From contig UBMU01000039.1 of assembly GCA_900466605.1 (NCBI GenBank), forward strand, positions 1-52,990: a stretch of 52,990 bases of DNA, written 5' to 3'. A program made the translations under genes and the position numbers. This stretch comes from Hyphomicrobiales bacterium. Its GTDB lineage: Bacteria > Pseudomonadota > Alphaproteobacteria > Rhizobiales > Rhizobiaceae. The notes under the pieces were generated by a model, which was not told the DNA's origin, searched no databases, and worked only from the letters and a program-made list of their open reading frames with translations. This document shows, piece after piece, positions 1 to 8,169 of this stretch (position 1 is the stretch's first letter; the number at the start of each line of letters is the position of its first letter).

Positions 1-316
1 TAAAACGGGGAGGATTACCGTTGGAGTGGAACCGTTCGCGCTTCGAAATTATTGTGAAAGCCGCTGTTGCGACACAGCCGCCAAGGCTGGGCATCATATT
101 GAATGGGCATGACGCCGCACCCGAACGTTCCTTGGGCATGCCAATCATCGCGATCGCTGCCAGAGGGGCAAATGATATTGCTTGCCCGACCGCACGCACG
201 ACGTTTGTCGACATGAAATGATTTCCACCATCATCGTAGCTTAGATGTACGTTCAGAAAGCAGCTCAAATCGAAAATGGCGATGCCAACGCATACGATGG
301 CCCGCTGTTGGAACTG
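1..316 (-). pseudogene. 3' fragment of a DHA2-type MFS efflux pump
   Basis: The minus strand is open from 316 past the window edge and reads like the last third of a DHA2 (EmrB/QacA-type) drug transporter: a hydrophobic segment, then RAVGQAISFAPLAAIA, a GAAS-FNMM-LGG segment and a KRERFHSN motif, as in the last helices of the family. An in-frame TAG at 317-319 cuts it off upstream. Beyond that, family-like residues (around GLGGVFGMAVLE) appear only in another frame and soon fade, so the upstream part is frameshifted or lost. Conserved glycines and the Arg of the usual MRNLGG stretch are altered (MMPSLGG). I read this as a decaying pump gene continuing leftward out of the window. A functional short protein is unlikely. 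Confidence 0.6.
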
Positions 317-918
317 CTATGCTCTCCAGTACAGCCATCCCGAATACCCCCCCCAATCCCGACGATCAGAACGACCGGTGCGCCGTTGAGAGGCACCTTC
401 CACGCTCTGACAGACAATTTGGAAGCCGCTGTCGCGCTGGATTCTTCAGTGTGATTCACGGCGCTCATAGTTACCTCGTCGTCGGCTGCGGTGGGAGGAA
501 AGCGCGAAGCCCACACAAGAGGGTTGCGCTCGGTAACAGCCTATTGTCTGCACGGGTGCCACGACATTGTACGGAAGGCCTCGGTGTCCATCCCTTTGTG
601 TAGGTCGAAGTCGCCAGGACCAAAGCGATTGGATGCCAATCGCTTTTGATGCTGGGTAAAGTGCTGGTGATCAATCCGCGCACTGCCCGTCGGTTACCTG
701 TTGGCGGTTAATGCCCCACACGGTGTCGTCGATGCTGCGTATTCTTCCAGCTGAATGGGGAGAGCTTCTCAGGCTCGATTTGCTATCGGAAGTCATGGGC
801 GGGGCCAAGCTGCCATCGCCCACAAACGAAAGTCTAGGTTCTAGACGACCTCAGTATGATTTCACGCGGATACCCCGAGGCATAGCTTTTCCCTGTCGCC
901 TCCACGGCGGTGCACAAG
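317..918. other. Non-coding stretch, no recognisable gene
   Basis: Only short overlapping open frames without ribosome binding sites or family resemblance occur here. The left part may hold further unreadable remains of the efflux-pump gene. I see no RNA gene or repeat. Confidence 0.5.
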
Positions 919-968
919 CGGGTACCTACCCGTGATTTGAAACGTAGCCGCTGCTCGTGGGAGCAGCG
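919..968 (+). promoter_or_regulatory. Two hairpins in the 5' leader of the gene at 994
   Basis: Two perfect inverted repeats precede the gene at 994. The first is CGGGTA/TACCCG at 919-932, almost loopless, so it could also be a protein-binding palindrome. The second is CGCTGCTC-gtgg-GAGCAGCG at 949-968 (8-bp stem, 4-nt loop). The second ends about 14 nt before the ribosome binding site (GAAGGA near 981). They could stabilise the leader, control translation or terminate upstream transcription; there is no T-run after either. Confidence 0.5.
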
Positions 969-993
969 ATTAGCCCTATGGAAGGAAAAATCG

Positions 994-1353
994 ATGAACC
1001 GCGTAACGAACTTTGCACTGGCTGCCATCGTCTCCTCGTTTGCCTTCGCCGGCGCAAGCTATGCTGAAGACAGCATTACAATGAATGACGGGCCCCAAAT
1101 CGAACGGACCTTGACGACGTTCAACCAAGACTTCGATGTCAAGTATCTGAACGACTATCAGAACCAGAAGGTTCAGCCGGACGCGCAGGATACGACAATT
1201 CCACGCACCGTAGAAGGCGTGGAGCACATCCAGGCTTCCATTAAGGAAAACAAGCCGCTGGTCGAAAAGCTCGCAGCCAAGGGCATCAAGGTCGACGACG
1301 TTGTAAACGCCCAGCAGGCCGCCGACGGCAGCGTCACATTCTTCATTCGCTGA
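994..1353 (+). CDS. Small exported protein of unknown function
   Basis: This encodes 119 residues with a clear Sec signal peptide: MNR, a hydrophobic stretch, and an AxA-type cleavage site near residue 23 (SYA|ED). The mature part is hydrophilic, rich in Asp, Gln and Lys, has no cysteine and shows no catalytic motif, so a periplasmic location with a binding or structural role is plausible. The start at 994 is chosen because GAAGGAAAAA lies just upstream and the signal peptide begins there; the frame is open to 910 but without a ribosome site. The gene stands alone between a two-hairpin leader and a strong hairpin after the stop, indicating a short monocistronic message. I do not recognise the family. 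Confidence 0.8.
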   Translation: MNRVTNFALAAIVSSFAFAGASYAEDSITMNDGPQIERTLTTFNQDFDVKYLNDYQNQKVQPDAQDTTIPRTVEGVEHIQASIKENKPLVEKLAAKGIKVDDVVNAQQAADGSVTFFIR

Positions 1354-1362
1354 AAATGTTTG

Positions 1363-1392
1363 AATGGCCCGGAAGGTTAGCTCCGGGCCATT
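1363..1392 (+). terminator. Hairpin terminator after the gene at 994
   Basis: An 11-bp perfect stem (AATGGCCCGGA / TCCGGGCCATT) with an 8-nt loop starts 10 nt after the stop codon. No T-run follows, so it may act as a 3' stabiliser or a weak intrinsic terminator. Confidence 0.6.
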
Positions 1393-1566
1393 ACCGAGTG
1401 CAGGTGCGCGCCACTGGATAGTGCAGCCGATATGCTGCTGACCACGCCCGTATCAGGCTTGAAATCGCCCACAGGACTTCTGGAGTGGGATCCGACTTGT
1501 GTTTCGCTTCCAAAACGGTGGCGCGCAACACCTGATCGACATTGCAAGAAAATAATGGAGAGCCTA

Positions 1567-2709
1567 ATGACCATCAGCACGCAAGCAATTATTCAGCCGA
1601 TCCGCGGAAGCAGGGGTGCGGATGATCTAGGTCCGCGAAATATCGAGTTGGATTTGCAAAATCCGGATTTGCTCATTCCCCCTGAAACGGACAACGGGTC
1701 ACTGCCAAACCTCAAGTTTCCGTTTGCCATGGCTCACAACCGCCTGGAAGACGGCGGCTGGGCACGGGAAGTTACCTTACGTGAGTTCCCGGTCTCAAAA
1801 TCCATGGCTGGTGTGAACATGCGTCTCGGCGCAGGTGTGGTTCGTGAGTTGCACTGGCACAAGGAAGCAGAATGGGCCTATATTCTTCACGGAACTGCCC
1901 GCCTAACCGTTGTTGATCCTGAAGGGAACCTTTCCATCGACGACCTGAAGCCAGGGGATGTCTGGCTTGTTCCGGCCGGAGTGCCACATTCAATCCAGGG
2001 CATGGAAGAGGGCACAGAATTCCTGCTCGTATTCGACGACGGCAATTTCTCCGAAAACGAAACCCTGTTGATTACCGAGTACATGGCTCATACACCGCCA
2101 AGCGTCCTCGCAAAAAACTTTGGCGTTCCCATCGATAACTTCGCCAACATTCCGAAGTCGGAAAAGTACATCTTCAGACTTCCCGTGCCCGAGCCGCTCG
2201 AAGTTGTCCTCGCGCTGCTGCCAGACAGCCCGCCGCCGCATTCGTACGTCTTCCATTCATCCGAAATCCCGGCGCAGCAATACATGGGTGGCTCCGTCAA
2301 GACGATCGACGCACATAGCTTTCCGGTGACGACGCTTTCCGCACTCATCATCGAGATCGCGCCAGGTGGGATGCGAGAAATGCATTGGCATCCAGATGCC
2401 GACGAGTGGCAGTACTATATCGAGGGCGAAGCGCGCATGACCGTCTTCGACGCCACGTCGAAAGCCCGAACCTTCAACTATCGCCCGGGTGACGTGGGCT
2501 TCGTGCCGAGGACGCTCGGCCACTACATCGAAAACACCGGTGATACGCCTGTGAAGGTCATCAATGTCTTCAATAGCCGCTTTTGCTCGGATGTGTCGCT
2601 GAATCGTTGGATGGCGCTGACGCCACCTGATCTTGTACGCGGTCACCTGAACCTCAATGAGACTGTGATGAAGGCCTTGCGCCGAACGCGGCAAGCGGTG
2701 GTGCGCTGA
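1567..2709 (+). CDS. oxdC: Bicupin oxalate decarboxylase
   Basis: The 380-residue protein has two cupin domains and matches the length and order of manganese oxalate decarboxylases, which convert oxalate to formate and CO2. Site 1 ligands are readable as His96, His98, Glu102 and His141; site 2 as His273, His275, Glu280 and His319. The flexible lid next to site 1, SENST in the Bacillus enzyme, is SENET here (162-166), keeping the glutamate known to favour decarboxylation over oxidation. The position of the Bacillus C-domain Glu333 is Asn here (I-N-V-F for L-E-I-F). There is no signal peptide, so it is probably cytoplasmic. Start 1567 is chosen because GGAG at 1557-1560 is well spaced; an in-frame ATG at 1555 lies 5' of that site. 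A role in oxalate use or acid resistance is inferred. Confidence 0.88.
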   Translation: MTISTQAIIQPIRGSRGADDLGPRNIELDLQNPDLLIPPETDNGSLPNLKFPFAMAHNRLEDGGWAREVTLREFPVSKSMAGVNMRLGAGVVRELHWHKEAEWAYILHGTARLTVVDPEGNLSIDDLKPGDVWLVPAGVPHSIQGMEEGTEFLLVFDDGNFSENETLLITEYMAHTPPSVLAKNFGVPIDNFANIPKSEKYIFRLPVPEPLEVVLALLPDSPPPHSYVFHSSEIPAQQYMGGSVKTIDAHSFPVTTLSALIIEIAPGGMREMHWHPDADEWQYYIEGEARMTVFDATSKARTFNYRPGDVGFVPRTLGHYIENTGDTPVKVINVFNSRFCSDVSLNRWMALTPPDLVRGHLNLNETVMKALRRTRQAVVR

Positions 2710-2840
2710 ACGCTGGCCCGCATGCCTTGGCAGGAGCGGGCCACAATAGCATCGGCCTTATCGACACTGGCGGACAGTGTCGCCCAGATCATTTCGACCT
2801 CAAAACCTTACGACAATCGATACAACAACAGGATTTCCCT

Positions 2841-3554
2841 ATGCGATCCAATTCGGCGCTTTGCCTGGCGTTCGTGACTACGCTCGGCTTTCTCGCTTCA
2901 AGCGCTCGTGCGTCCGAGAATACTATGCCACCGCGAGTGGCGCTACAGAAGTTCGTCGGACAGACCTCGCAGCAGGGAACGGGAGCGTCTCTGCTCGTCA
3001 TCAATGCCGATCAGGCAAAGCTAGAGGGAAACAAGCTGATCCTGGCCGGCGTTGCCAGGGATGCTATCCTTTTTGCAGACCGCCCCGCAAAGGCAGCGGG
3101 ACATCTGGCAACTGATGAGCTCATCAAACAATGGGGCGTGGGCCCGGACAATTTTAGCATGGATCCGCCAAACGCGACGATTTCGGTCCTAAGTGGAGGA
3201 TCCGATGCCAGTGATGCGGTTGTGACGCTCAAGTCAGCAAAGCTCGATGGCAACACCCTGATTTTCGATGTCGAGGTGCTCGAAGGAGACATAGCTGGTG
3301 CGACCGGACCGGCCGCCTTGTTCATTGATCATTGGCGGGGGTGGAAAAACGCGGGGTGGTACGGTCTTGGACTTGCGACAGGGACGGCGGTCGGCGCAAT
3401 CGCCTCTCGTCCGCCGTACCCTGTCTACGCGGCTCCCTACTACGATCCCTATTACGTCCCAAGTACCTGCCCTCCCGGCTTTTGGCTAGGACCTTGGGGG
3501 GATTGCCGAGACACGCCGTACCGTGGCCGTCTACCGAACGGCGCTTGGCAATAA
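2841..3554 (+). CDS. Exported protein of unknown function
   Basis: The 237-residue product begins with a Sec signal peptide (MRSNSALCLAF..., cleavage near SARA|SE). The mature part has a beta-rich central region (about 30-170) containing repeated Gly/Asp/Asn turns, then a Gly/Ala stretch that could span or touch a membrane (near 185-200). A Pro/Tyr-rich tail follows (YPVYAAPYYDPYYVP), ending with two cysteines in CPPGFWLGPWGDC. Such Tyr/Pro-rich, Cys-ending tails occur in small rhizobial envelope proteins. AGGA lies about 10 nt before the ATG. It follows oxdC by 131 bp in the same direction and could share its transcript. Its function is not recognisable. Confidence 0.75.
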   Translation: MRSNSALCLAFVTTLGFLASSARASENTMPPRVALQKFVGQTSQQGTGASLLVINADQAKLEGNKLILAGVARDAILFADRPAKAAGHLATDELIKQWGVGPDNFSMDPPNATISVLSGGSDASDAVVTLKSAKLDGNTLIFDVEVLEGDIAGATGPAALFIDHWRGWKNAGWYGLGLATGTAVGAIASRPPYPVYAAPYYDPYYVPSTCPPGFWLGPWGDCRDTPYRGRLPNGAWQ

Positions 3555-3658
3555 GGGGATCGCCGTCGCGCTGGGCTAGGATTGGGCTGGCTCCTTGCAA
3601 TGACCGGCTCAATGATCTAGCGCCTTTCGCCAGCGAGGGCAGAGACTGCTTTCGGCGC

Positions 3659-5074
3659 CTAGGAAAGTATCGCTTTACGCTCCAGAAAGCCTTCCAGTCC
3701 GAAGATGCCGTATTCGCGTCCGATCCCTGACTGCTTGAAGCCACCAAAAGGTGCCAACGGTTCGTGCGGCGCCCCGTTGATAACCACGCGACCAGAATCC
3801 ATGCGTTCTGCCAACGCCCGCATGTGTGCCATGTCGCTGCCGTTCAAATAGGCTTGCAAACCGTAGCTGGTGTCGTTGGCAATTTGTATTGCCTCTTCCT
3901 CGCTGTTGTAGGGAATGACACAGAGCACCGGCCCGAAGATTTCCTCGCGAGCAATCCGCATATTGTTGTTGACGTTGTAGAAAATCGTTGGTCGCGAGAA
4001 CCACCCATGGTCGAGCCCCTCGGGCCGGCCCGGACCGCCGACCAACAATTCGGCTCCCTCCTCAAGACCTAGCCGTATGTAGGACTGCACGCGCTCATGC
4101 TGCTTGCTGCTTACCATCGGCCCAATCATCACCTCGGGTTCTAAGGGCGAACCGGGCTTGAATGCCGCTATACCTTCTTTGAGCCGCACCAGTACATCGT
4201 CCATTATGCTTGCCGGTACGAGAATGCGCGTACCAGCGACGCAGGCCTGTCCGCTGTTCATCAGACCCATTCTAAGAACGTTCGGGATTGCGGTTTCGAG
4301 ATCCGCATCTTCGAGAATAATGCTCGGTCCCTTGCCTCCGAGTTCCAGTGTCACTCGCTTCAGCGTCTCGGCCCCGACGCGCAGGATCTCCTTACCGACA
4401 GCGGTCGAGCCGGTGAAGGTTACCTTGGTGATATCGGGATGGCGGCTGAACTCCGCGCCAACGACGTCGCCGCGACCGTTGACGATGTTAAACAAGCCTT
4501 TCGGAAGATCGGCCTCGTGCAAGCATTCGGTCAACAACTGGGTTTGCGTCGCGCTCATCTCGCTCGGCTTGATCACAATTGTCGTTCCTGCTGCAATGGC
4601 GGTTGCAAGCTTGGTGCAGATGAAGCCGTAGTTGTTGTTCCAGGGTGTGATCGCAGCAGCAATGCCAGCCGGCTGCATCGTCACCTCTGCCCTTCCAGCT
4701 CTTTGCGTAAATTCATATTCTTCAAGAACCTTCGCCATGGTGAGGAAGGTGTCGGCGGCATTCGATACGGCAAAGCCGGTAAAATATTGCGGAGCGCCGT
4801 ATTCCTCTATCATGGCCGCCGTCAGTTCGGCGCTTCGGGCCGAAACGGCAGCGCTCAGCCGCTTCAGCAGGTCGATCCGCTCCGCCTTGTTGGTCCGTGA
4901 AAAGCTTGGGAATGCACGCTTGGCGGCCGCTACTGCCGCCCGCGCGTCTTCAACGTCACCGAGCCGCACAATACCAATCTTCTCTTCGGTAGAAGGGTTA
5001 AAAAGATCTGCCGTCTCTGTGCCATGCGGAGTGATGAACTCTCCGTCGATATAGATTTGTTCGATTTTACGCAT
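3659..5074 (-). CDS. NAD(P)-dependent aldehyde dehydrogenase
   Basis: This is a 471-residue aldehyde dehydrogenase, slightly shorter than the usual 480-500. Family landmarks are present: TPWNN near 143-147, the cofactor-loop FTGSTAVGK at 220-228, the general base Glu244 in LELGGK and the catalytic Cys278 in GQAC. It ends with the usual FGGFKQSGIGREYG segment. It oxidises an aldehyde to the carboxylate in the cytoplasm; the substrate cannot be read from sequence. GGAG precedes the ATG. It faces a LysR regulator across about 95 bp, the usual arrangement for a regulator of the enzyme gene, and ends convergent with the exported protein at 2841. Confidence 0.92.
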   Translation of the reverse strand: MRKIEQIYIDGEFITPHGTETADLFNPSTEEKIGIVRLGDVEDARAAVAAAKRAFPSFSRTNKAERIDLLKRLSAAVSARSAELTAAMIEEYGAPQYFTGFAVSNAADTFLTMAKVLEEYEFTQRAGRAEVTMQPAGIAAAITPWNNNYGFICTKLATAIAAGTTIVIKPSEMSATQTQLLTECLHEADLPKGLFNIVNGRGDVVGAEFSRHPDITKVTFTGSTAVGKEILRVGAETLKRVTLELGGKGPSIILEDADLETAIPNVLRMGLMNSGQACVAGTRILVPASIMDDVLVRLKEGIAAFKPGSPLEPEVMIGPMVSSKQHERVQSYIRLGLEEGAELLVGGPGRPEGLDHGWFSRPTIFYNVNNNMRIAREEIFGPVLCVIPYNSEEEAIQIANDTSYGLQAYLNGSDMAHMRALAERMDSGRVVINGAPHEPLAPFGGFKQSGIGREYGIFGLEGFLERKAILS

Positions 5075-5170
5075 TTTTGTCTCCGGGGAAGTAATGCGCT
5101 TTATCTAGCAATCGTCTATTGATCTGATAAGCTGGTCAAAACCGGACGCGCTGATAAGGAATTGCGGACA

Positions 5171-6067
5171 ATGATGCGTGGCACCTTGGCCGAACTAGAG
5201 GCGGTAACCGCGGTTGCAGCAAACGGCGGCTTCCGCGCTGCTGCGCGAGAACTCGGAATATCCTCGTCGGCGCTCAGCCAGCAGATAGGGGCGCTGGAAG
5301 AACGGATCGGGGTGCGTCTCTTCAACCGAACGACGCGCAGTGTAGCGCTATCGTCGGCAGGGGAGCAGTTCGTCGCCGAGATCACGCCCGCTTTGGCAAC
5401 GATCCGCAATGCCGTCGATCTCGCAAGTGAGCACAGTACTGACCCAACTGGTACGCTGCGGATCAATACGTCCATCGGCGCTGCGCGGATGATCCTGTCA
5501 CCGCTGGTGATCAAGTATATGGAACGCCATCCGCAGATGGCAGTGGAGCTGGTCACCGAGGGCGCGCTGGTTGATATCAACGGTCAGGGCTTCGATGCTG
5601 GCATCAGGATTCTGGAAGCCGTCCCTCCGGACATGACTGTGGTGCCGATCAGCCGCTTCATCCGCCCAGCCATCGTTGGTTCCCCAGCCTATTTCTCGGC
5701 GTACGGCAAGCCGTCCGTTCCTGCCGATCTACAGAATCACCAATGCATCCGTGGCCGCATGGCGAGCGGTCCAATTTACCACTGGGAATTCGAACGACGT
5801 GGGGAGGCTTTCACCATAGACGTACCCGGCCGCCTTACTCTCGACGAGAGTGATGTGATGCTGCGCGCAGCAAGGGAAGGCGTAGGGCTTGCTTATCTCA
5901 ACGAATGGCAGGTGATGGAGGATATTGTGGCTGGCCGTCTCGTTCGGGTGTTGGCCGACTGGACGCCTCCTTATCCAGGGCTATGCTTGTATTACCCCGG
6001 GCGTCGGCACATTCCCGCGAAGCTGCGCGCATTTGTCGATCTAATCAAGGAAGCCCGATGGGACTAA
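5171..6067 (+). CDS. LysR-family regulator next to the aldehyde dehydrogenase
   Basis: The 298-residue protein has an N-terminal winged helix (about 5-62: ELGISSSALSQQIGALEE then FNRTTRSVALS) and the two-lobe effector-binding domain (about 88-295). The wording of the effector domain (GFDAGIRI, the L-NHQCIR segment, FVDLIKEAR) places it with regulators that often sit beside single oxidoreductases. The chosen ATG at 5171 has AAGGA at 5157-5161; a TTG at 5162 would be too close to that site. Divergent to the aldehyde dehydrogenase, it probably controls that gene and itself from the shared 95-bp region. The inducer is unknown. Confidence 0.9.
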   Translation: MMRGTLAELEAVTAVAANGGFRAAARELGISSSALSQQIGALEERIGVRLFNRTTRSVALSSAGEQFVAEITPALATIRNAVDLASEHSTDPTGTLRINTSIGAARMILSPLVIKYMERHPQMAVELVTEGALVDINGQGFDAGIRILEAVPPDMTVVPISRFIRPAIVGSPAYFSAYGKPSVPADLQNHQCIRGRMASGPIYHWEFERRGEAFTIDVPGRLTLDESDVMLRAAREGVGLAYLNEWQVMEDIVAGRLVRVLADWTPPYPGLCLYYPGRRHIPAKLRAFVDLIKEARWD

Positions 6068-6154
6068 CCCTCGGTATGCAGCTCAAATCCGCGACGCGTT
6101 TGGGTGTTGCTCCAGGTGGTTGCGCATTGGCTGACAGGATTAGTTTCGCTGTAT

Positions 6155-6754
6155 TCAAGAGTGCCGAACGATGTCAGCTCCCTTCAGCCTATCGAGTAGT
6201 GGTTTCGTGATAATGTTGAATAACTTAGGATCATCCAGCGCGCGCGCTGACAACATCGCCCCGTGAACCGTTGCCATGAATAATTGAGCTTCGTCAGTTG
6301 CTTTTTTTGGCAGCAGGAACAAGCCCTGGTCCACCCCTGACTTCAAAACGGTAGCCAGCCATTGTGCTAACGCATGGAAGTGTGCTCGCACTCTCGAAGA
6401 TATCTCCTCCGGTAACATCGCCATTTCTCCGGCGAGCATCGCGCACACGCAGATCGGGGCCGAAGCGTCCTTGATACATTGCTCCCAGTAGCTGAGATAA
6501 GCTTTTAGCCGCTCGATTGGGTTGGGGAAATGCTCGTCCAGCGCCTTGAGGCCCTCTGATGCTTGCCGACGGTACCGATCGACGAGTACCGAGACGAGTT
6601 CGTTCTTGGTCGGGAAGTGATGATGGATACTCGCCTTGCGAATTCCAATGGCGCCCGAGATGTCAGCGTAGCTAAAGCCATTGTAGCCGCCCCTTACGAC
6701 GAGGGACTGGGCGATGTCCAATATCTTGTTCGCGGTCGATGGCATTGCTTCCAT
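6155..6754 (-). CDS. TetR-family repressor
   Basis: The 199-residue TetR regulator has an N-terminal helix-turn-helix (about 10-55: ILDIAQSLVVRGGYNGFSYA, then IGIRKASIHHHFPTKNEL) and an all-helical ligand domain. Cysteines cluster in the sequence APICVCAML, which could matter if the ligand is a thiol-reactive compound; this is inference. The ribosome binding site AGGAG lies inside the near operator, so repressor bound there could control its own synthesis. It is divergent from the membrane protein at 6871, whose promoter -10 overlaps the second operator. Together they form a self-contained repressor/target pair. The ligand is unknown. Confidence 0.9.
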   Translation of the reverse strand: MEAMPSTANKILDIAQSLVVRGGYNGFSYADISGAIGIRKASIHHHFPTKNELVSVLVDRYRRQASEGLKALDEHFPNPIERLKAYLSYWEQCIKDASAPICVCAMLAGEMAMLPEEISSRVRAHFHALAQWLATVLKSGVDQGLFLLPKKATDEAQLFMATVHGAMLSARALDDPKLFNIITKPLLDRLKGADIVRHS

Positions 6755-6762
6755 AATATGCT

Positions 6763-6778
6763 CCTACCTATTGGTAGG
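6763..6778. promoter_or_regulatory. TetR operator O1
   Basis: CCTACC-TATT-GGTAGG is a perfect 6-bp inverted repeat with a 4-bp spacer. It lies 9 bp before the TetR start and overlaps that gene's AGGAG ribosome site. The same motif recurs at 6835-6850. Confidence 0.75.
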
Positions 6779-6813
6779 AAGGCTGTCAAGGGATAACACA
6801 AGATTGCAAAGCA

Positions 6814-6850
6814 TTGACATAGCGATTTAAACTACCTACTAGTTGGTAGG
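6814..6850 (+). promoter_or_regulatory. Promoter and TetR operator O2 of the gene at 6871
   Basis: A consensus -35 TTGACA (6814-6819) is followed after 17 bp by TACTAG (6837-6842) as -10. The operator CCTACT-AGTT-GGTAGG (6835-6850) covers the -10, so a bound repressor would block RNA polymerase directly. One half-site differs from O1 by one base. O1 and O2 centres are 72 bp apart. Confidence 0.7.
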
Positions 6851-6870
6851 CAATAATAACGGAGACCATC

Positions 6871-7434
6871 ATGATTAGCCAGAAACCCTCGCAATCCGAT
6901 TGGTTGCGATCCTATTATTATGCGCGTGCAATCTTCTCGATAGTCTGGGTGGGGGCTGCCATTCTGTGCGCCGATAACCCGATCTTGGCATCAGGCTTAC
7001 TGGTGATTTATCCTGCATGGGATGCCGTCGCGAACCTCGTCGACGCACGCTCAAATGGCGGTTTCAAAGCCAACAGCTCACAAACCCTCAACATCTTCGT
7101 CAGCACCGTTACCACGTTTGCCGTGATCTTCGCTGCGACCAAAAGCACGAACGATATCCTGGCCGTGTTTGGTGTCTGGGCCGTTCTGTCCGGTGCACTC
7201 CAACTAGCAACAGGCGTCCGCCGGTGGCGCGGCTATGGTGCGCAGTGGGCCATGATCCTGAGCGGGGGCCAATCCTGCCTGGCTGGTGGGTTCATGATCA
7301 CACAATCGTTGTCTGCCACGCCGCCATCAATTCTCGACGTCGCCCCATATGCGGGATTTGGTGCCTTTTACTTCCTGATTTCCGCGATCTGGTTGACGAT
7401 TTCTGCTCGCCGGATTGCTAAAGCCGCGGTCTGA
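6871..7434 (+). CDS. DUF308/HdeD-like inner-membrane protein
   Basis: The 187-residue protein appears to have six hydrophobic segments (about 18-38, 42-60, 78-96, 100-118, 128-146, 158-180) in paired short hairpins, the layout of DUF308/HdeD-type proteins; the basic residues (VRRWRGY, ARRIAK) sit at likely cytoplasmic loops. ACGGAG precedes the ATG. It is the sole apparent target of the divergent TetR repressor, whose operator overlaps its promoter, so expression is probably switched on by a small molecule. HdeD-like proteins are linked to acid or stress tolerance in enteric bacteria, but I would not transfer that role here. No catalytic motif is visible. Confidence 0.75.
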   Translation: MISQKPSQSDWLRSYYYARAIFSIVWVGAAILCADNPILASGLLVIYPAWDAVANLVDARSNGGFKANSSQTLNIFVSTVTTFAVIFAATKSTNDILAVFGVWAVLSGALQLATGVRRWRGYGAQWAMILSGGQSCLAGGFMITQSLSATPPSILDVAPYAGFGAFYFLISAIWLTISARRIAKAAV

Positions 7435-7761
7435 GAATTGCCCGAGGAGACGTTGGACCTTGCGTCGTGCGGGCAGCCTTGCTGCCCGCAAGTGGCTTGC
7501 CAAATTGCTTCCTTAATCTGAAAGCGAAGGGTTCCACTTTGAGTAAACGCGCATCCGAAGTCCCCGTCAGACGCGTAGCTGCCATCATCTTCCCGACGGC
7601 CCCAACCTTGCACTATTTCCGGCGGCCCGGACTTTTTGGCGCAGTAGCCAATCGAGATTCCTTGCCAACGCGCCTCCGCATTGTTGGTTTAAGGTAAGTC
7701 TTGAAAGCAGGACAATGCCCTTCTTTTGGCCGGGTGCAATTCAGGAGCGGAGATTTTGGTG
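7435..7761. other. Intergenic stretch before the PIN gene
   Basis: No convincing gene is visible. In particular I find no antitoxin-like small DNA-binding ORF that would pair with the PIN protein downstream. A short GC-rich inverted repeat (GGGCAGC / GCTGCCC near 7470-7487) could end the message of the gene at 6871. Confidence 0.4.
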
Positions 7762-8169
7762 ATGAAGCGATTTGCGATAGCAGCCGATGCTGCGATTTTT
7801 CTGGCGAGAAATGGTGCAAGGGTGCCGGAAAGTCACGTCATGGTCGCCCCAACACTTTTGCGATCCCAGGTATTATCGCTTCTCTTTTCTGCAGTTCGCA
7901 AGGGTGACCTGCAGAAAAGAGAAGCTGAAAGCCAACTGAATCACCTAAGGGGTCTGCGAATCCGCTTGCTCGGTGACCGCGTTTTGCAGCGATATGCATG
8001 GGACATCGCGAGTAAACTCAACTGGGCGGATACGTATCGCGCCGAATACATTGCCGTCACTCTGCTTCAAGCAGACGCGCTGATTACTCTGGATCGTGAT
8101 CTTGCCGAAGCAGCCAAATCTTTTGTTGCCCTCGCATCCTTGGAGGATTTGCTGACGGCAACGGGCTGA
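7762..8169 (+). CDS. PIN-domain protein, VapC-like, without visible antitoxin
   Basis: The 135-residue protein has the PIN fold order. Asp9 (AIAADAAIFLAR) corresponds to the first catalytic aspartate, and Asp90 with Asp111 and Asp113 (ADALITLDRDLA) to the later ones. The usual second acidic residue, a Glu in the motif AP.LL.SEV, is Gln36 here (APTLLRSQVLS). PIN proteins are metal-dependent ribonucleases, and losing this ligand could weaken catalysis. The start at 7762 follows CGGAG; an in-frame extension to 7726 lacks a ribosome site. No antitoxin gene precedes or follows. The coding sequence contains a perfect 17-bp inverted repeat (7878-7925). It may be an orphan or inactivated toxin, or a diverged PIN protein with another role. 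Confidence 0.65.
   Translation: MKRFAIAADAAIFLARNGARVPESHVMVAPTLLRSQVLSLLFSAVRKGDLQKREAESQLNHLRGLRIRLLGDRVLQRYAWDIASKLNWADTYRAEYIAVTLLQADALITLDRDLAEAAKSFVALASLEDLLTATG
7878..7925. repeat. Perfect 17-bp inverted repeat inside the PIN gene
   Basis: GCTTCTCTTTTCTGCAG (7878-7894) and its exact reverse complement (7909-7925) flank a 14-nt loop. It encodes residues 39-55 of the PIN protein without breaking the frame. Such a long perfect stem in coding DNA is unusual. Confidence 0.85.

Noticed and set aside
7762..8169. Calling the PIN gene a VapBC toxin-antitoxin module
   Set aside because: No antitoxin is visible on either side and a catalytic Glu is replaced.
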